This document shows positions 47,601-55,060 of a DNA stretch of 64,000 bases, piece after piece. Numbering within the stretch: the first letter of the stretch is position 1; each line of letters opens with the position of its first letter. This stretch comes from Lachnospiraceae bacterium (lineage in GTDB: Bacteria > Bacillota > Clostridia > Lachnospirales > Lachnospiraceae), in contig JAFZGJ010000035.1 in the NCBI GenBank assembly GCA_017555455.1, positions 1-64,000 on the forward strand, written 5' to 3'. A program made the translations under genes and the position numbers. The notes below the pieces were generated by a model, which made no database searches, was not told the origin of the DNA, and worked only from the letters and a program-made list of their open reading frames with translations.

Positions 47601-49709
47601 AAATTAATGTGGATAGATACTTTGGTGGAAATTCTTGAACAGGCTGCAGAAACAATTTCCTGCTCTATCAAAGATTGTCTCTATGATAATGAATTGGCAA
47701 ATAGCTTAGCAAAACAGTTCTTTAGTCTTGTAGAGAAAAGAAATATAGAATATCCAATGAGTGATTATAATTTTAGAAGAGTTTTGGATTTGATTACAGT
47801 TTATTCTTCCCTGTTGAATGAAAATGTATTTGAAGAAACAGGTAAATTAAATGCAGCTACTGAAATTATGACTTATTCAAGAAGAGAAAGAAGAAAACTT
47901 CCTGAAATGAAAGAAAAAACTCAGTTGGATGCTGTAGTTGAATACTTAGCTAAATTGGCAAAGAGTAATGGTTATGTACATAATTTGCAGTTATGGTTAC
48001 CGGTATTACCGGACAAACTATATCTGAAAGACTTAAAAGGCTATCAGAAATATAGTTTCCGGGATGGCAAGTGGCAGGAGAAAAAGAATGGATTTTCACT
48101 TTCTACCATTGTAGGTCTTTTTGATGATCCGGTAAATCAAGCTCAGGAACCATTGAATGTGGATATTGCTGTAGATGGAAATCATGCCATTGTGGGTACT
48201 ATTTCAACCGGTAAGAGTACGTTTTTAATGACATATTTATATTCTTTAATTCACAGATATACTCCGGATGCTGTAAATTTATATATTTTGGATTACAGCA
48301 GTAAAATGTTGGGCGCTTTGGAAGATGCACCTCATGTAGGTGGTGTTATGTTTGAAAATGATGATGAAAAAGTATCCAAATTCTTTACTATGTTGGAAAG
48401 TACTTTGAAGGAAAGAAAAGAACTGTTCCGTGGAGGAAATTACAGTCAGTATATACAGGCAAATGGTCTGGTAATACCTGCAATATTAATTGTAGTTGAT
48501 AATATGGCAGCTTTTAGAACCAAAACAAACAGTAAATATGATGATATGTTGTTAACGATTCTAAAAGAAGGTATTGGATATGGAATTTATGTTATGACCA
48601 CAGCTGCAGGTTTTGGAATGAATGAAATACCAAACCGTATGGCTGAAAACTTCAGAAGTACTATTTGCTTGGAAATGAACGATAAATTTGCATATACAGA
48701 GGTATTAAGAACTCTTCATTTAGACGTAGTTCCGGAAGATAATGTAAAAGGACGAGGAATTGCAAAAGTTGGGGATTCTATATTAGAATTTCAGACAGCT
48801 CTTTGTATTGAAGCGGAAGAAGATTATAAACGTGGGGAAATGATAAAAGCAAACTGTCAGACATTAGCAAATGCATGGACAGGCAGAAAGGCAAAATCAA
48901 TCCCTGAAATTCCTGCAAAACCTGTATGGAATGAATTTAGTCAGTTGGATGAAGTTTGTAATATGGCTGGAAAAGGTGACAAACTTCCGATTGGATATGA
49001 TAAGAAAAATGCAACTATTTATGGAATTGATTTCCAAAAAATTTACTGTTACATTATGTCAGGAAAAGCGGGAACCGGAAAAACCAATGCATTACGGTTG
49101 GCAGTTATGTCTGCAGGTATGTCTGAGGCACAGGTTGTTGTTATTGACTTTGCAGGTGATTTGAAAGCTGTTGCGGGAAAATCAAATGCAAGATATGTGG
49201 ATACACAGGCAGCATTATTTGAATTCTTTAAAGATATTTCACCGGATTTCAAAGCAAGAAATGTTGTGAAAAATTCATGTGCTTCTGCAGGAAAAACAAA
49301 CGAAGAAATTTATGATGAAATGCAACAGTTTAAGAAGATTGTGATCATAATTTCTAATTTGGCAGATTTTGTAAAGAAAGTACATCATCCGGAAGAAGGA
49401 ATTGAAAATATGGTTCCGTTCCTAAATACATTATTAGAAAAAGGTGCTATGCATAATGTATTTTGGATTGCAGGCTTTAATCAGGATGAGGCTATGGATT
49501 TGGCAGGGTATAAAATTTATAATGCATTTATTAAAGATAAAAATGGTATGCATCTGGGTGGAAATGTATCGGCACAAAGAATATTGAATTTCGACTATGT
49601 TCCGTATATGGAGCAGGGTAAGACGGTGAAAAAGGGTATTGCTATGTTGCCTACCAATGAAGAGGAAGCAACTACAACAGTAGTATTACCATTATATCGT
49701 ACGGAGTAA
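44697..49709 (+). CDS. essC: Type VII secretion ATPase EssC (FtsK/SpoIIIE family)
   Basis: 1670 residues from ATG 44697 behind a GGGGGGA ribosome site. Two N-terminal FHA-like domains (about 1-95 and 112-195; the second has ISIGNSEDN, SKNHCRI, DMSTNGVFIN) precede two TM helices (about 264-286 and 297-320). Three ATPase domains follow with Walker A GTTGSGKSET (719), GTISTGKSTF (1167) and SGKAGTGKTN (about 1455). Only the first has a full Walker B, IIIDEFAEL (Asp829-Glu830); the second reads VVDNMA and the third IISNLA. This is the T7SSb motor that recognises WXG100 substrates and powers export. It is the defining gene of the locus. Confidence 0.96.
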   Translation: MSYILSIYSRHAFKECLLPAINNADYGINIEKELFGLTQEYEIPMEIIDEKWRFAENQQGQFYYTALKQVYKGESIKHGDVFSLTIGLEEQISIIVKETSKSFSVYEKYDISNMNEISIGNSEDNHFWYENLGLVSKNHCRIVRRDNNFVLEDMSTNGVFINSKRVVGSRQLQFGDCIDIFGLRIVFLNQFIAVNTSVENLDIEKKVLKKYKPQIQGELSGKISVIDKKQIFHRSPRNIPKIENEKIEIEGPPAPKEMNMQSTLMTIGPSLTMALPMMAGCLLSAYSSQASGGGSSAFMFTGLITTVGSALIGSTWSIINMRKAKKANREEELKRFEAYGEYLIKCTGEVKSKYENNLESMRSLYPEAQVCSQYGIQSPELWNRNVRHEDFLYHRLGLGDIPFQVQIDVPKMKFTLVNDSLAEKPRMIKESYKMLHNVPVCVDLMKNSLIGLVGGKEIIGCYSVMYNLVAQIAAGNCYTDVKLAFLYDEDRKKECWEFAKWLPHVWTEDKKTRLVAGNKNEASEVLYEITKVLRMRTEEMGSSAFRGKETPKPYYVLFLESPNLLEGELISKYILNSDENVGITTIMMTESAHELPNECEYIIENTVNYQGMYRITDGLDERIPVAYDMITPEQLEVFARRLASIEVNEVETGGEIPSVLTFFDMYGIHHLEELDVIERWKKNRTYESIKAMVGQKAGGVDCYLDVHEKYHGPHGLVAGTTGSGKSETLQTYMLSLAINYSPDDIGFFIIDYKGGGMAHLFDGLPHMIGQISNLSGNQVRRAMVSIKSENLRRQRIFNEHGVNNINLYTRLYKNNEASMPIPHMFIIIDEFAELKREEPDFMRELISVAQVGRSLGVHLILATQKPSGTVDDNIWSNSKFRLCLRVQDKQDSMDMLHKPDAAYITQAGRSYLQVGNDELYELFQSAWSGATYDEGSGSVQTDIAKMLSENGKAALVGSYAKIKQKEIAKLMWIDTLVEILEQAAETISCSIKDCLYDNELANSLAKQFFSLVEKRNIEYPMSDYNFRRVLDLITVYSSLLNENVFEETGKLNAATEIMTYSRRERRKLPEMKEKTQLDAVVEYLAKLAKSNGYVHNLQLWLPVLPDKLYLKDLKGYQKYSFRDGKWQEKKNGFSLSTIVGLFDDPVNQAQEPLNVDIAVDGNHAIVGTISTGKSTFLMTYLYSLIHRYTPDAVNLYILDYSSKMLGALEDAPHVGGVMFENDDEKVSKFFTMLESTLKERKELFRGGNYSQYIQANGLVIPAILIVVDNMAAFRTKTNSKYDDMLLTILKEGIGYGIYVMTTAAGFGMNEIPNRMAENFRSTICLEMNDKFAYTEVLRTLHLDVVPEDNVKGRGIAKVGDSILEFQTALCIEAEEDYKRGEMIKANCQTLANAWTGRKAKSIPEIPAKPVWNEFSQLDEVCNMAGKGDKLPIGYDKKNATIYGIDFQKIYCYIMSGKAGTGKTNALRLAVMSAGMSEAQVVVIDFAGDLKAVAGKSNARYVDTQAALFEFFKDISPDFKARNVVKNSCASAGKTNEEIYDEMQQFKKIVIIISNLADFVKKVHHPEEGIENMVPFLNTLLEKGAMHNVFWIAGFNQDEAMDLAGYKIYNAFIKDKNGMHLGGNVSAQRILNFDYVPYMEQGKTVKKGIAMLPTNEEEATTTVVLPLYRTE

Positions 49710-49714
49710 TTGTT

Positions 49715-50431
49715 ATGGTTTCCATGGTTATATTGGAATCGAAGGAAAAAGAAATAAACCCTTTAAAAAACACAATTAAAGAATTAGCGGCAAAGCTGAC
49801 GGAGGAAGAATGGAATATAGATTGTTTGCAATCTATTCCGGAAATTAATAATTTGCTCAGTCAGCGGCCGTTGGTTGATATGAGTTGCTATGATATTACA
49901 TTAGATGGAGCATTGGATAAGCTGATAGAATTCCGAAGAAATTATGAAGAAGCAGGATTAATGCTGATAACAGATGTAAGTATTTCTCCTGTGAAATATT
50001 TACGTCCCGGGATTAAAGCAGATTCTATGCTGATGAGACCTTTAAGAACTGAGAATGTTTATGAAACAATGAAAGAGTTTATTGCTTCTTATTTTCAGAG
50101 AGAATATGATGAAAATAACCAGAAGAGTTATATAATAGAAAATAAGGATGGCAAAACTATTTTGCCATATCAAGAGATTTTTTATTTAGAAGCAAGGGAA
50201 AAGAAGATTTTCCTTAGGACTTTGAATTGTGAATATGGATTTTATAGTACCATAGAGCAATTGGAGGAAGAATTGCCTGAGGAGTTTGTCAGATGTCATA
50301 GAAGCTTCATAGTGAATACTGCTAAAATAGAAAAAATAATGTTATCTCAGAATCAACTTATATTGACTCAAGGCTTTTCCGTTCCGTTATCGCGAAGTTA
50401 TAAGCCGGTATTAAAACAATTTGGAAAGTAA
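49715..50431 (+). CDS. LytTR-type regulator with degenerate receiver domain
   Basis: 238 residues. The N-terminal part (about 1-125) has the length and alternating pattern of a receiver domain but lacks the acidic pocket; the phosphoacceptor region is poorly matched (CYDITLDGAL) and the conserved lysine is arginine (LMRPLRTEN). The C-terminal part (about 135-238) is a good LytTR DNA-binding domain (QEIFYLEAREKKIFL, FVRCHRSFIVNTAKIEKI, VPLSRSYK). Five bases after essC, it is probably a phosphorylation-independent transcription factor for this locus. Confidence 0.85.
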   Translation: MVSMVILESKEKEINPLKNTIKELAAKLTEEEWNIDCLQSIPEINNLLSQRPLVDMSCYDITLDGALDKLIEFRRNYEEAGLMLITDVSISPVKYLRPGIKADSMLMRPLRTENVYETMKEFIASYFQREYDENNQKSYIIENKDGKTILPYQEIFYLEAREKKIFLRTLNCEYGFYSTIEQLEEELPEEFVRCHRSFIVNTAKIEKIMLSQNQLILTQGFSVPLSRSYKPVLKQFGK

Positions 50432-50442
50432 AGTGTGGAAGA

Positions 50443-51204
50443 ATGGGAAAAAGTTTGGGGTTTTCTAAGGAAGAATTTTCGGTTATATGTGATGCTTATG
50501 ATATTACGCAGTTGGTATGTTTTAAGGCGCATGAGGATGTGAATTTGCAGGAGAATGCAAAAAAGGATACATATAATCAAATTCTGTTTCAACTTTATAA
50601 AAAAGGATATATAATGGTAGGAGAAACAGAATTTGTTGTTTCTGAAGAAGTTAAAGCTATTTTTTCGATTTTGAAAAAAAGCGAAACAGTAATAACTATT
50701 TCTGCAAAAGATGAAAGTGTTCCCGGTTATTGTATTTATTTTTCGGATGAAGCGAAATTTGTTCTTATGCGGGATGGCACCAGAAAAGGTGAATATGTAA
50801 AGTGTGAACTGATGAATAAAGAAGAATTTTTTTCATTCTTAAAAGATTCTGAAGCTTTATTGGCGGATACTTTGTGGGAAGACTTTTCAGAAAAGCGTAG
50901 AGAGCGGGATGTCATAGGAGAGCAATTGATAGAGTTTCTTGAAAAAGGAAATTTGGAAAGTGCGGAAAACTTGTGGGAAATACCACAAGTGAATTCGCTT
51001 TTTAGAATTCAGAATCCACGTAGTGGAAATAAGAAATGTTATATTGCAGTGGTAAAACAGCCGATACAAGATAAGATAGTTATAGTTAATGAGGAAAATA
51101 TTAGAATATTTTCATATACGGAAAAGAAAATGATGGAATTATTTCAGGAAATACAGGAGAACGAAAATGGTATTGGTAGATGTAATTGTTCCAAGTGTGA
51201 ATAA
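50443..51204 (+). CDS. T7SS-locus protein of unknown function, possibly chaperone-like
   Basis: 253 residues, family not recognised. The N-terminal third is helical (SKEEFSVICDAYDI, YNQILFQLYKKGYIMVGETEF), followed by two beta-rich halves (VITISAKDESVPGYCIYFSD; FVLMRDGTRKGEYVKCELMNKEEFFSFLKD; later a similar ENIRIFSYTEKKMMELFQEI). The two-lobe alpha/beta pattern recalls EspG-type cytosolic chaperones of mycobacterial ESX systems, but I cannot show homology. No signal or TM segment. It overlaps the YukD-like gene by 38 bases. Confidence 0.7.
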   Translation: MGKSLGFSKEEFSVICDAYDITQLVCFKAHEDVNLQENAKKDTYNQILFQLYKKGYIMVGETEFVVSEEVKAIFSILKKSETVITISAKDESVPGYCIYFSDEAKFVLMRDGTRKGEYVKCELMNKEEFFSFLKDSEALLADTLWEDFSEKRRERDVIGEQLIEFLEKGNLESAENLWEIPQVNSLFRIQNPRSGNKKCYIAVVKQPIQDKIVIVNEENIRIFSYTEKKMMELFQEIQENENGIGRCNCSKCE

Positions 51205-51415
51205 AGTGTATGACTTTCAATTGAGTGAAACAGCACTGATTTCCACGGTAATTGAAGAAATATGCGAAATGATTAGTCAGAAAGAAAGAGTGTCTATTGT
51301 AGGAAATGTGACAGAACTTTTATTGTGTGATAAAGACACTAATAGTATCTTGGAAAATAACAAAACACTGGCAGAGTGTAATGTTGTAACCGGTCACAGC
51401 CTTATTTTTATCTAA
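51167..51415 (+). CDS. esaB: YukD/EsaB-like ubiquitin-fold protein
   Basis: 82 residues with the beta-grasp pattern of YukD/EsaB: MVLVDVIVPSVNKVYDFQLS, a central helix (VIEEICEMIS) and the C-terminal strand VVTGHSLIFI. EsaB is a small cytoplasmic component required for T7SSb secretion. GGAG lies seven bases before the ATG, inside the end of the previous gene, indicating coupled translation. Confidence 0.85.
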   Translation: MVLVDVIVPSVNKVYDFQLSETALISTVIEEICEMISQKERVSIVGNVTELLLCDKDTNSILENNKTLAECNVVTGHSLIFI

Positions 51416-51511
51416 AATGTGTCGTTGGTCATAAAAAATATGCAGTTGGTCAGAAAATGATACAAAGAGAAAAAAATGGTTTATGATAGGTTTACAAGGA
51501 AGGGAGAGAAC

Positions 51512-51868
51512 ATGGTTAGTGTTTGGAGAACGCATCTGGATAGAAATTGTGAAAGTTTACAATATCAGGCAAAAAAAAGATATTATGAAATACAGAGAAT
51601 AGAAGATGTAATTAATACATTGAATTCCCTTTCCGGAATGAATCATGCAGTTGCACAGTTGAAGGCTAAGAAAAATGAATTGGAAGAACAGCAACAAAAG
51701 CTTTTGGATATGATTCAGGGATTGATGAAAATCAGTTGGTTGTATCGGACAGCAGAGAATCGTATTGTTGAACAGGGTGATGCATGTAGAGTAAGATATA
51801 AATATTCATTTCAATTACAGGAATTTACAAAGTATAGTGGCACTGAGAAACTAATTAGAATTGATTAG
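51512..51868 (+). CDS. Coiled-coil T7SS accessory protein
   Basis: 118 residues from ATG 51512 after GGGAG. Mostly helical: a long coiled coil at about 10-80 (YEIQRIEDVINTLN, AQLKAKKNELEEQQQKLLDM), then a polar tail. It resembles small helical partners (DUF5082/YwqH-type) encoded beside WXG100 or LXG substrates, but lacks a clear W-x-G. It could be an export partner or chaperone. Confidence 0.65.
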   Translation: MVSVWRTHLDRNCESLQYQAKKRYYEIQRIEDVINTLNSLSGMNHAVAQLKAKKNELEEQQQKLLDMIQGLMKISWLYRTAENRIVEQGDACRVRYKYSFQLQEFTKYSGTEKLIRID

Positions 51869-51885
51869 AGAAAGGAGTGGGGCTC

Positions 51886-52188
51886 ATGGGACAGGAAATT
51901 GCAATTAACACATCTACATTGTCCGGTGACATTGAAAGGTTGCAGCAACAGTTAAATGAAATAAGAAATGATTTAAATAGGATGTATAATGCAGTTCGTG
52001 TATTGGATAGTATGTGGGATGGACCGGCAAATCAAGCTTTCAATATTCAATTTAATAAAGATCAGAATGATATGACTGAATTATGCAATACTGTGCAAAA
52101 AATTATAGATTGTATGGAGTACGCAAAAAAGGAATATAATTCCTGTGAAGCAGAAGTAAGTGGTATCATTGCTTCAATAGCAATTTAA
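51886..52188 (+). CDS. WXG100-family protein
   Basis: 100 residues, ATG 51886 after AAAGGAG. Helix-turn-helix hairpin with the turn motif SMWDGPANQAF (W-x-G at about residues 44-46) and a typical length. WXG100 proteins are small dimeric substrates of EssC and may also be structural. The first of five consecutive W-x-G genes. Confidence 0.9.
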   Translation: MGQEIAINTSTLSGDIERLQQQLNEIRNDLNRMYNAVRVLDSMWDGPANQAFNIQFNKDQNDMTELCNTVQKIIDCMEYAKKEYNSCEAEVSGIIASIAI

Positions 52189-52204
52189 TAAGGGAGGACA
52201 AGAG

Positions 52205-52531
52205 ATGGCCGGAATTGGAAGTGTAGCTGTAAAGGTCTCACCGGAAGTGCTTGTAACACAGGCAGAAGAGGTAAGACGATTAGGAAACGATATGAAAAAA
52301 CGTTTTGAGCTTCTTGAAGAAACCATGGATAGAACAAAGAACTATTGGATTGGTGAGGCAGGAGAACTTCATAGAAAATTATATAATGAACAAAAAGATG
52401 ATGTTGCTCAGATGCTTAGAAGATTATTAGAACATCCGGATGATTTATTGGCAATTTCAGAAAATTACAGAGCAGCAGAAAGCAGAAATGTTCAATCAGC
52501 ATCAGCTCTTGATGCAAATCTTATTTCATAG
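52205..52531 (+). CDS. WXG100-family protein
   Basis: 108 residues. Turn motif NYWIGEAGELHRKLY, predicted helices either side (VLVTQAEEVRRLGNDMKKRF; EQKDDVAQMLRRLLEHPDDL). GGGAGGAC ribosome site, 16 bases after the previous gene. Similar C-terminal ending (NYRAAESRNVQSASALDANLI) to the last of the series (NYKQAESTNVESGSALQADVI), so these two are closer relatives. Confidence 0.88.
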   Translation: MAGIGSVAVKVSPEVLVTQAEEVRRLGNDMKKRFELLEETMDRTKNYWIGEAGELHRKLYNEQKDDVAQMLRRLLEHPDDLLAISENYRAAESRNVQSASALDANLIS

Positions 52532-52540
52532 GAGGAAGAC

Positions 52541-52864
52541 ATGGCATTATCAGAAGGAACGATTACGTTTAATTATAATCGTGCAATGCAACAGGCAAAT
52601 GAACTGGATGAAATTGCAAATAGTTTATCAAATTTGACAACATCTGATTTTGAAGGAACCCTGCAAAATATTTCAGTTAACTGGAAAGGTGAAAATGCAA
52701 GACAATATTTAAAAAAAGGAGAACGTCTTCAAACAGATATGCGTTCTACCGTACGTTCATTACATAGTGTAGCATCAGAAATCAGAACCGTTGCAAAAAG
52801 AATTTATGATGCGGAGATGTATGCATTAGCGCTTGCTCGGGCAAGAGAATACAATACGATATAA
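52541..52864 (+). CDS. WXG100-family protein
   Basis: 107 residues, turn motif SVNWKGENARQYL. N-terminal helix FNYNRAMQQANELDEIANSL and a long C-terminal helix. AGGAGGAAG ribosome site; nine bases after the previous gene. Basic C-terminal half and no acidic tail motif, different from its neighbours, which fits a heterodimer partner. Confidence 0.86.
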   Translation: MALSEGTITFNYNRAMQQANELDEIANSLSNLTTSDFEGTLQNISVNWKGENARQYLKKGERLQTDMRSTVRSLHSVASEIRTVAKRIYDAEMYALALARAREYNTI

Positions 52865-52917
52865 AAAACAAATGAAATAAAAACAAAATAAAAATATAAA
52901 AACAGGAGGAAAAAGAA

Positions 52918-53217
52918 ATGTCAGAAATCAGAGTGACTTCAGCAGAATTAAGAAGAAAGGCAGATGAATTAAAAAATCTGAACAGTCAGTTTAGAGCAAA
53001 AGTGGATGAATTGGTAAACTGTGAAGGAAGTTTAGCAAGTATGTGGGAAGGTGATGCAAAAAATGCATTCCATAATGCTTTTAACAGCGATAAGACTCAG
53101 TGGAATAACTTCCATACATTGATTGAACAGTATATTGTTACATTGAATAATGATGCAGCAGAATACGATAATAAAGAAGCACTGAACGTAAACATTGCAT
53201 CCAGCAGAAAATATTAA
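52918..53217 (+). CDS. WXG100-family protein
   Basis: 99 residues, the most canonical of the set: TSAELRRKADELKNLNSQF, SMWEGDAKNAFHNAF at the turn, and a second helix ending with DNKEALNVNIA. Strong AGGAGGAAA ribosome site, suggesting high expression. Likely an EsxA-like main substrate. Confidence 0.93.
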   Translation: MSEIRVTSAELRRKADELKNLNSQFRAKVDELVNCEGSLASMWEGDAKNAFHNAFNSDKTQWNNFHTLIEQYIVTLNNDAAEYDNKEALNVNIASSRKY

Positions 53218-53304
53218 TATAAGATAAATAAAAACTTAGCTGGGATAATAATTTAGATGATTTGATAATAAGAAAGATAATATCTTGAAAAGGAGAATAG
53301 AATT

Positions 53305-53619
53305 ATGACAGGTAATTTATTAGTAACACCGGAAAAACTTATGAGCACATCACAGGAATTTGCAACAGTGGCATCGCAGGTTCAGACAATTACAAATCAG
53401 ATGATAGAAACAGTAAATTCTTTATCAACTACATGGGGAGGAGAAGCTCATACTGCATATCATGCAAAATTTAGTGGTTTAAATGACGATATGACAAGAA
53501 TACATAAAATGATTATAGAACATTCTAACGATTTGAATGAAATGGCTAACAATTACAAACAGGCAGAAAGTACAAACGTAGAATCCGGTTCCGCATTACA
53601 GGCAGATGTTATTGTATAA
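53305..53619 (+). CDS. WXG100-family protein
   Basis: 104 residues, turn motif STTWGGEAHTAYHAKF. N-terminal helix EKLMSTSQEFATVASQVQTI and C-terminal NYKQAESTNVESGSALQADV. AAAGGAG ribosome site. Last of five W-x-G genes, followed by a strong terminator that closes this segment. Confidence 0.92.
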   Translation: MTGNLLVTPEKLMSTSQEFATVASQVQTITNQMIETVNSLSTTWGGEAHTAYHAKFSGLNDDMTRIHKMIIEHSNDLNEMANNYKQAESTNVESGSALQADVIV

Positions 53620-53667
53620 CTCTGTAAAAACGAAGTTTCTTGATGTAATTTAAAGTTTAAATAGTGT

Positions 53668-53710
53668 AAAAGGGTGGCGTAAAAATATTAAATTTTATAA
53701 CCACCTTTTT
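53668..53710 (+). terminator. Terminator after the WXG100 genes
   Basis: AAAAG and GGTGG (53673-53677) pair with CCACC (53701-53705) and the following T run, with an inner TAAAAAT/ATTTTAT pairing. Confidence 0.82.
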
Positions 53711-53760
53711 GCTTATTTAAAATATTCATAACAAATATGATAATAGAGGAGACTAAGATT

Positions 53761-54276
53761 GTGATAATAATTTTATGCATTTCTATTGCAGCCATTGTGG
53801 CATTTGTGGTTGCAATGATAATTTCGCATATAAAGAAAAAGAAAGAAGAGAATGTAATCAGGGAAATTGCAGATCCTTTTGAGAACACGAAAACAGAGAT
53901 GTTTTCTGTGGAACGACCGGTTTATAATTATGACAGAGGAACGACCGTTCAGTTGTTTAATGAAGTCAGAAAAGCCAAATTAACTCTTACAGATGTCAAT
54001 ATGCCTGCAAGACGTTATACCGCCTATATGAACAAAAGAATTATTATTGGGAGATCGGCTGCAAAAGCAGATATATGTATTGATTACGATCCCTTTATTT
54101 CCAGTACACACTGTGCTATTGAAATGAGAAACGGCAGAATTTATTTGATGGATTTACAGTCCAGTAATAAGACCTATGTGAATAATAATCAGGTAATATC
54201 AGAAGTAGAGATATCTTCAGGATGTATTATTAAAATGGGACGTGTAAGTATGCATGTAGAAGTGAGTATTGTATGA
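53761..54276 (+). CDS. Membrane-anchored FHA-domain protein
   Basis: 171 residues from GTG 53761, nine bases after GAGGAG; an upstream ATG at 53737 has no ribosome site. One N-terminal TM helix (about 2-22), a basic stretch, a linker, then a canonical FHA domain (about 75-170) with IIIGRSAAKADICI, FISSTHCAI and SSNKTYVNN. Its stop overlaps the next start (ATGA), coupling it to a PP2C phosphatase as in the pair at 36.6-38.1 kb. Confidence 0.9.
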   Translation: MIIILCISIAAIVAFVVAMIISHIKKKKEENVIREIADPFENTKTEMFSVERPVYNYDRGTTVQLFNEVRKAKLTLTDVNMPARRYTAYMNKRIIIGRSAAKADICIDYDPFISSTHCAIEMRNGRIYLMDLQSSNKTYVNNNQVISEVEISSGCIIKMGRVSMHVEVSIV

Positions 54277-55019
54277 GAATAGTATACTCAGGTATTTGTG
54301 ATATAGGATTAAAGAGAGAAAACAATCAGGACTCTATATTTACATATTCCGGAAAAGATAAAGATGTTAGCTTGTTTGTTGTTGCAGATGGAATGGGAGG
54401 ATATAGCAGTGGAGAGCTTGCCAGTCAGATGATTACAAATAAGCTTTCCCAATGGGTAGAGCATTTTTCCATAGAATTATATGATGGAAATTTTCTCAAA
54501 ATGATGGAATCCTTGGAACATAAACTGGAAGAAATTAACAGCGAAATATTTTTTAGATATAATCAGGAGCAGATATGCGGATCTACATGCATTCTTTTGT
54601 TTATATATAAGGAATATTACGGAATTATTAATATAGGAGACAGCCGGATTTACAAAAAAGAAGGATGGAAAATAAAATCCCTTATGAAAGATGATGTTTG
54701 GGAAAATAGTCCGGACATACAGGAGAGATTCTCAAAAAGGGAAATTATTAATCATCCTAATTATGGAAAATTACTTCAATCCGTAGGAACAAAGGAAAAT
54801 TTGGCTTTGGCATCGAAAACTGACATATTGAGGCAGGGAGATACTTTTTTACTATGCTCTGACGGTTTGTATAAAATGTGTTCTGAAAAAAAATTAGCAG
54901 GAATGCTGCAATTTGTATCTGAGAGTAAAGTAGAAAAATGTGTAAAGAAAATGTTGTCAGCATGCTATAAAGCAGGAGCCGGTGATAATGTTTCGATTAT
55001 TGTGGTGAAATGTGTGTGA
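54273..55019 (+). CDS. PP2C-family protein phosphatase
   Basis: 248 residues, third PP2C of the locus. Motifs: GLKRENNQDSIF, VVADGMGGYSSGEL, GSTCILLFI, INIGDSRIYKK, LLQSVG, LLCSDGLYKM and GAGDNVSIIVV; metal ligands complete. Four-base overlap with the FHA gene upstream. The repeated FHA-PP2C pairing suggests each phosphatase works with a dedicated reader. Confidence 0.93.
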   Translation: MRIVYSGICDIGLKRENNQDSIFTYSGKDKDVSLFVVADGMGGYSSGELASQMITNKLSQWVEHFSIELYDGNFLKMMESLEHKLEEINSEIFFRYNQEQICGSTCILLFIYKEYYGIINIGDSRIYKKEGWKIKSLMKDDVWENSPDIQERFSKREIINHPNYGKLLQSVGTKENLALASKTDILRQGDTFLLCSDGLYKMCSEKKLAGMLQFVSESKVEKCVKKMLSACYKAGAGDNVSIIVVKCV

Positions 55020-55060
55020 AATTACTTTAAAAAGAGGGGCATGAGAAACGGGGGAGAAGA

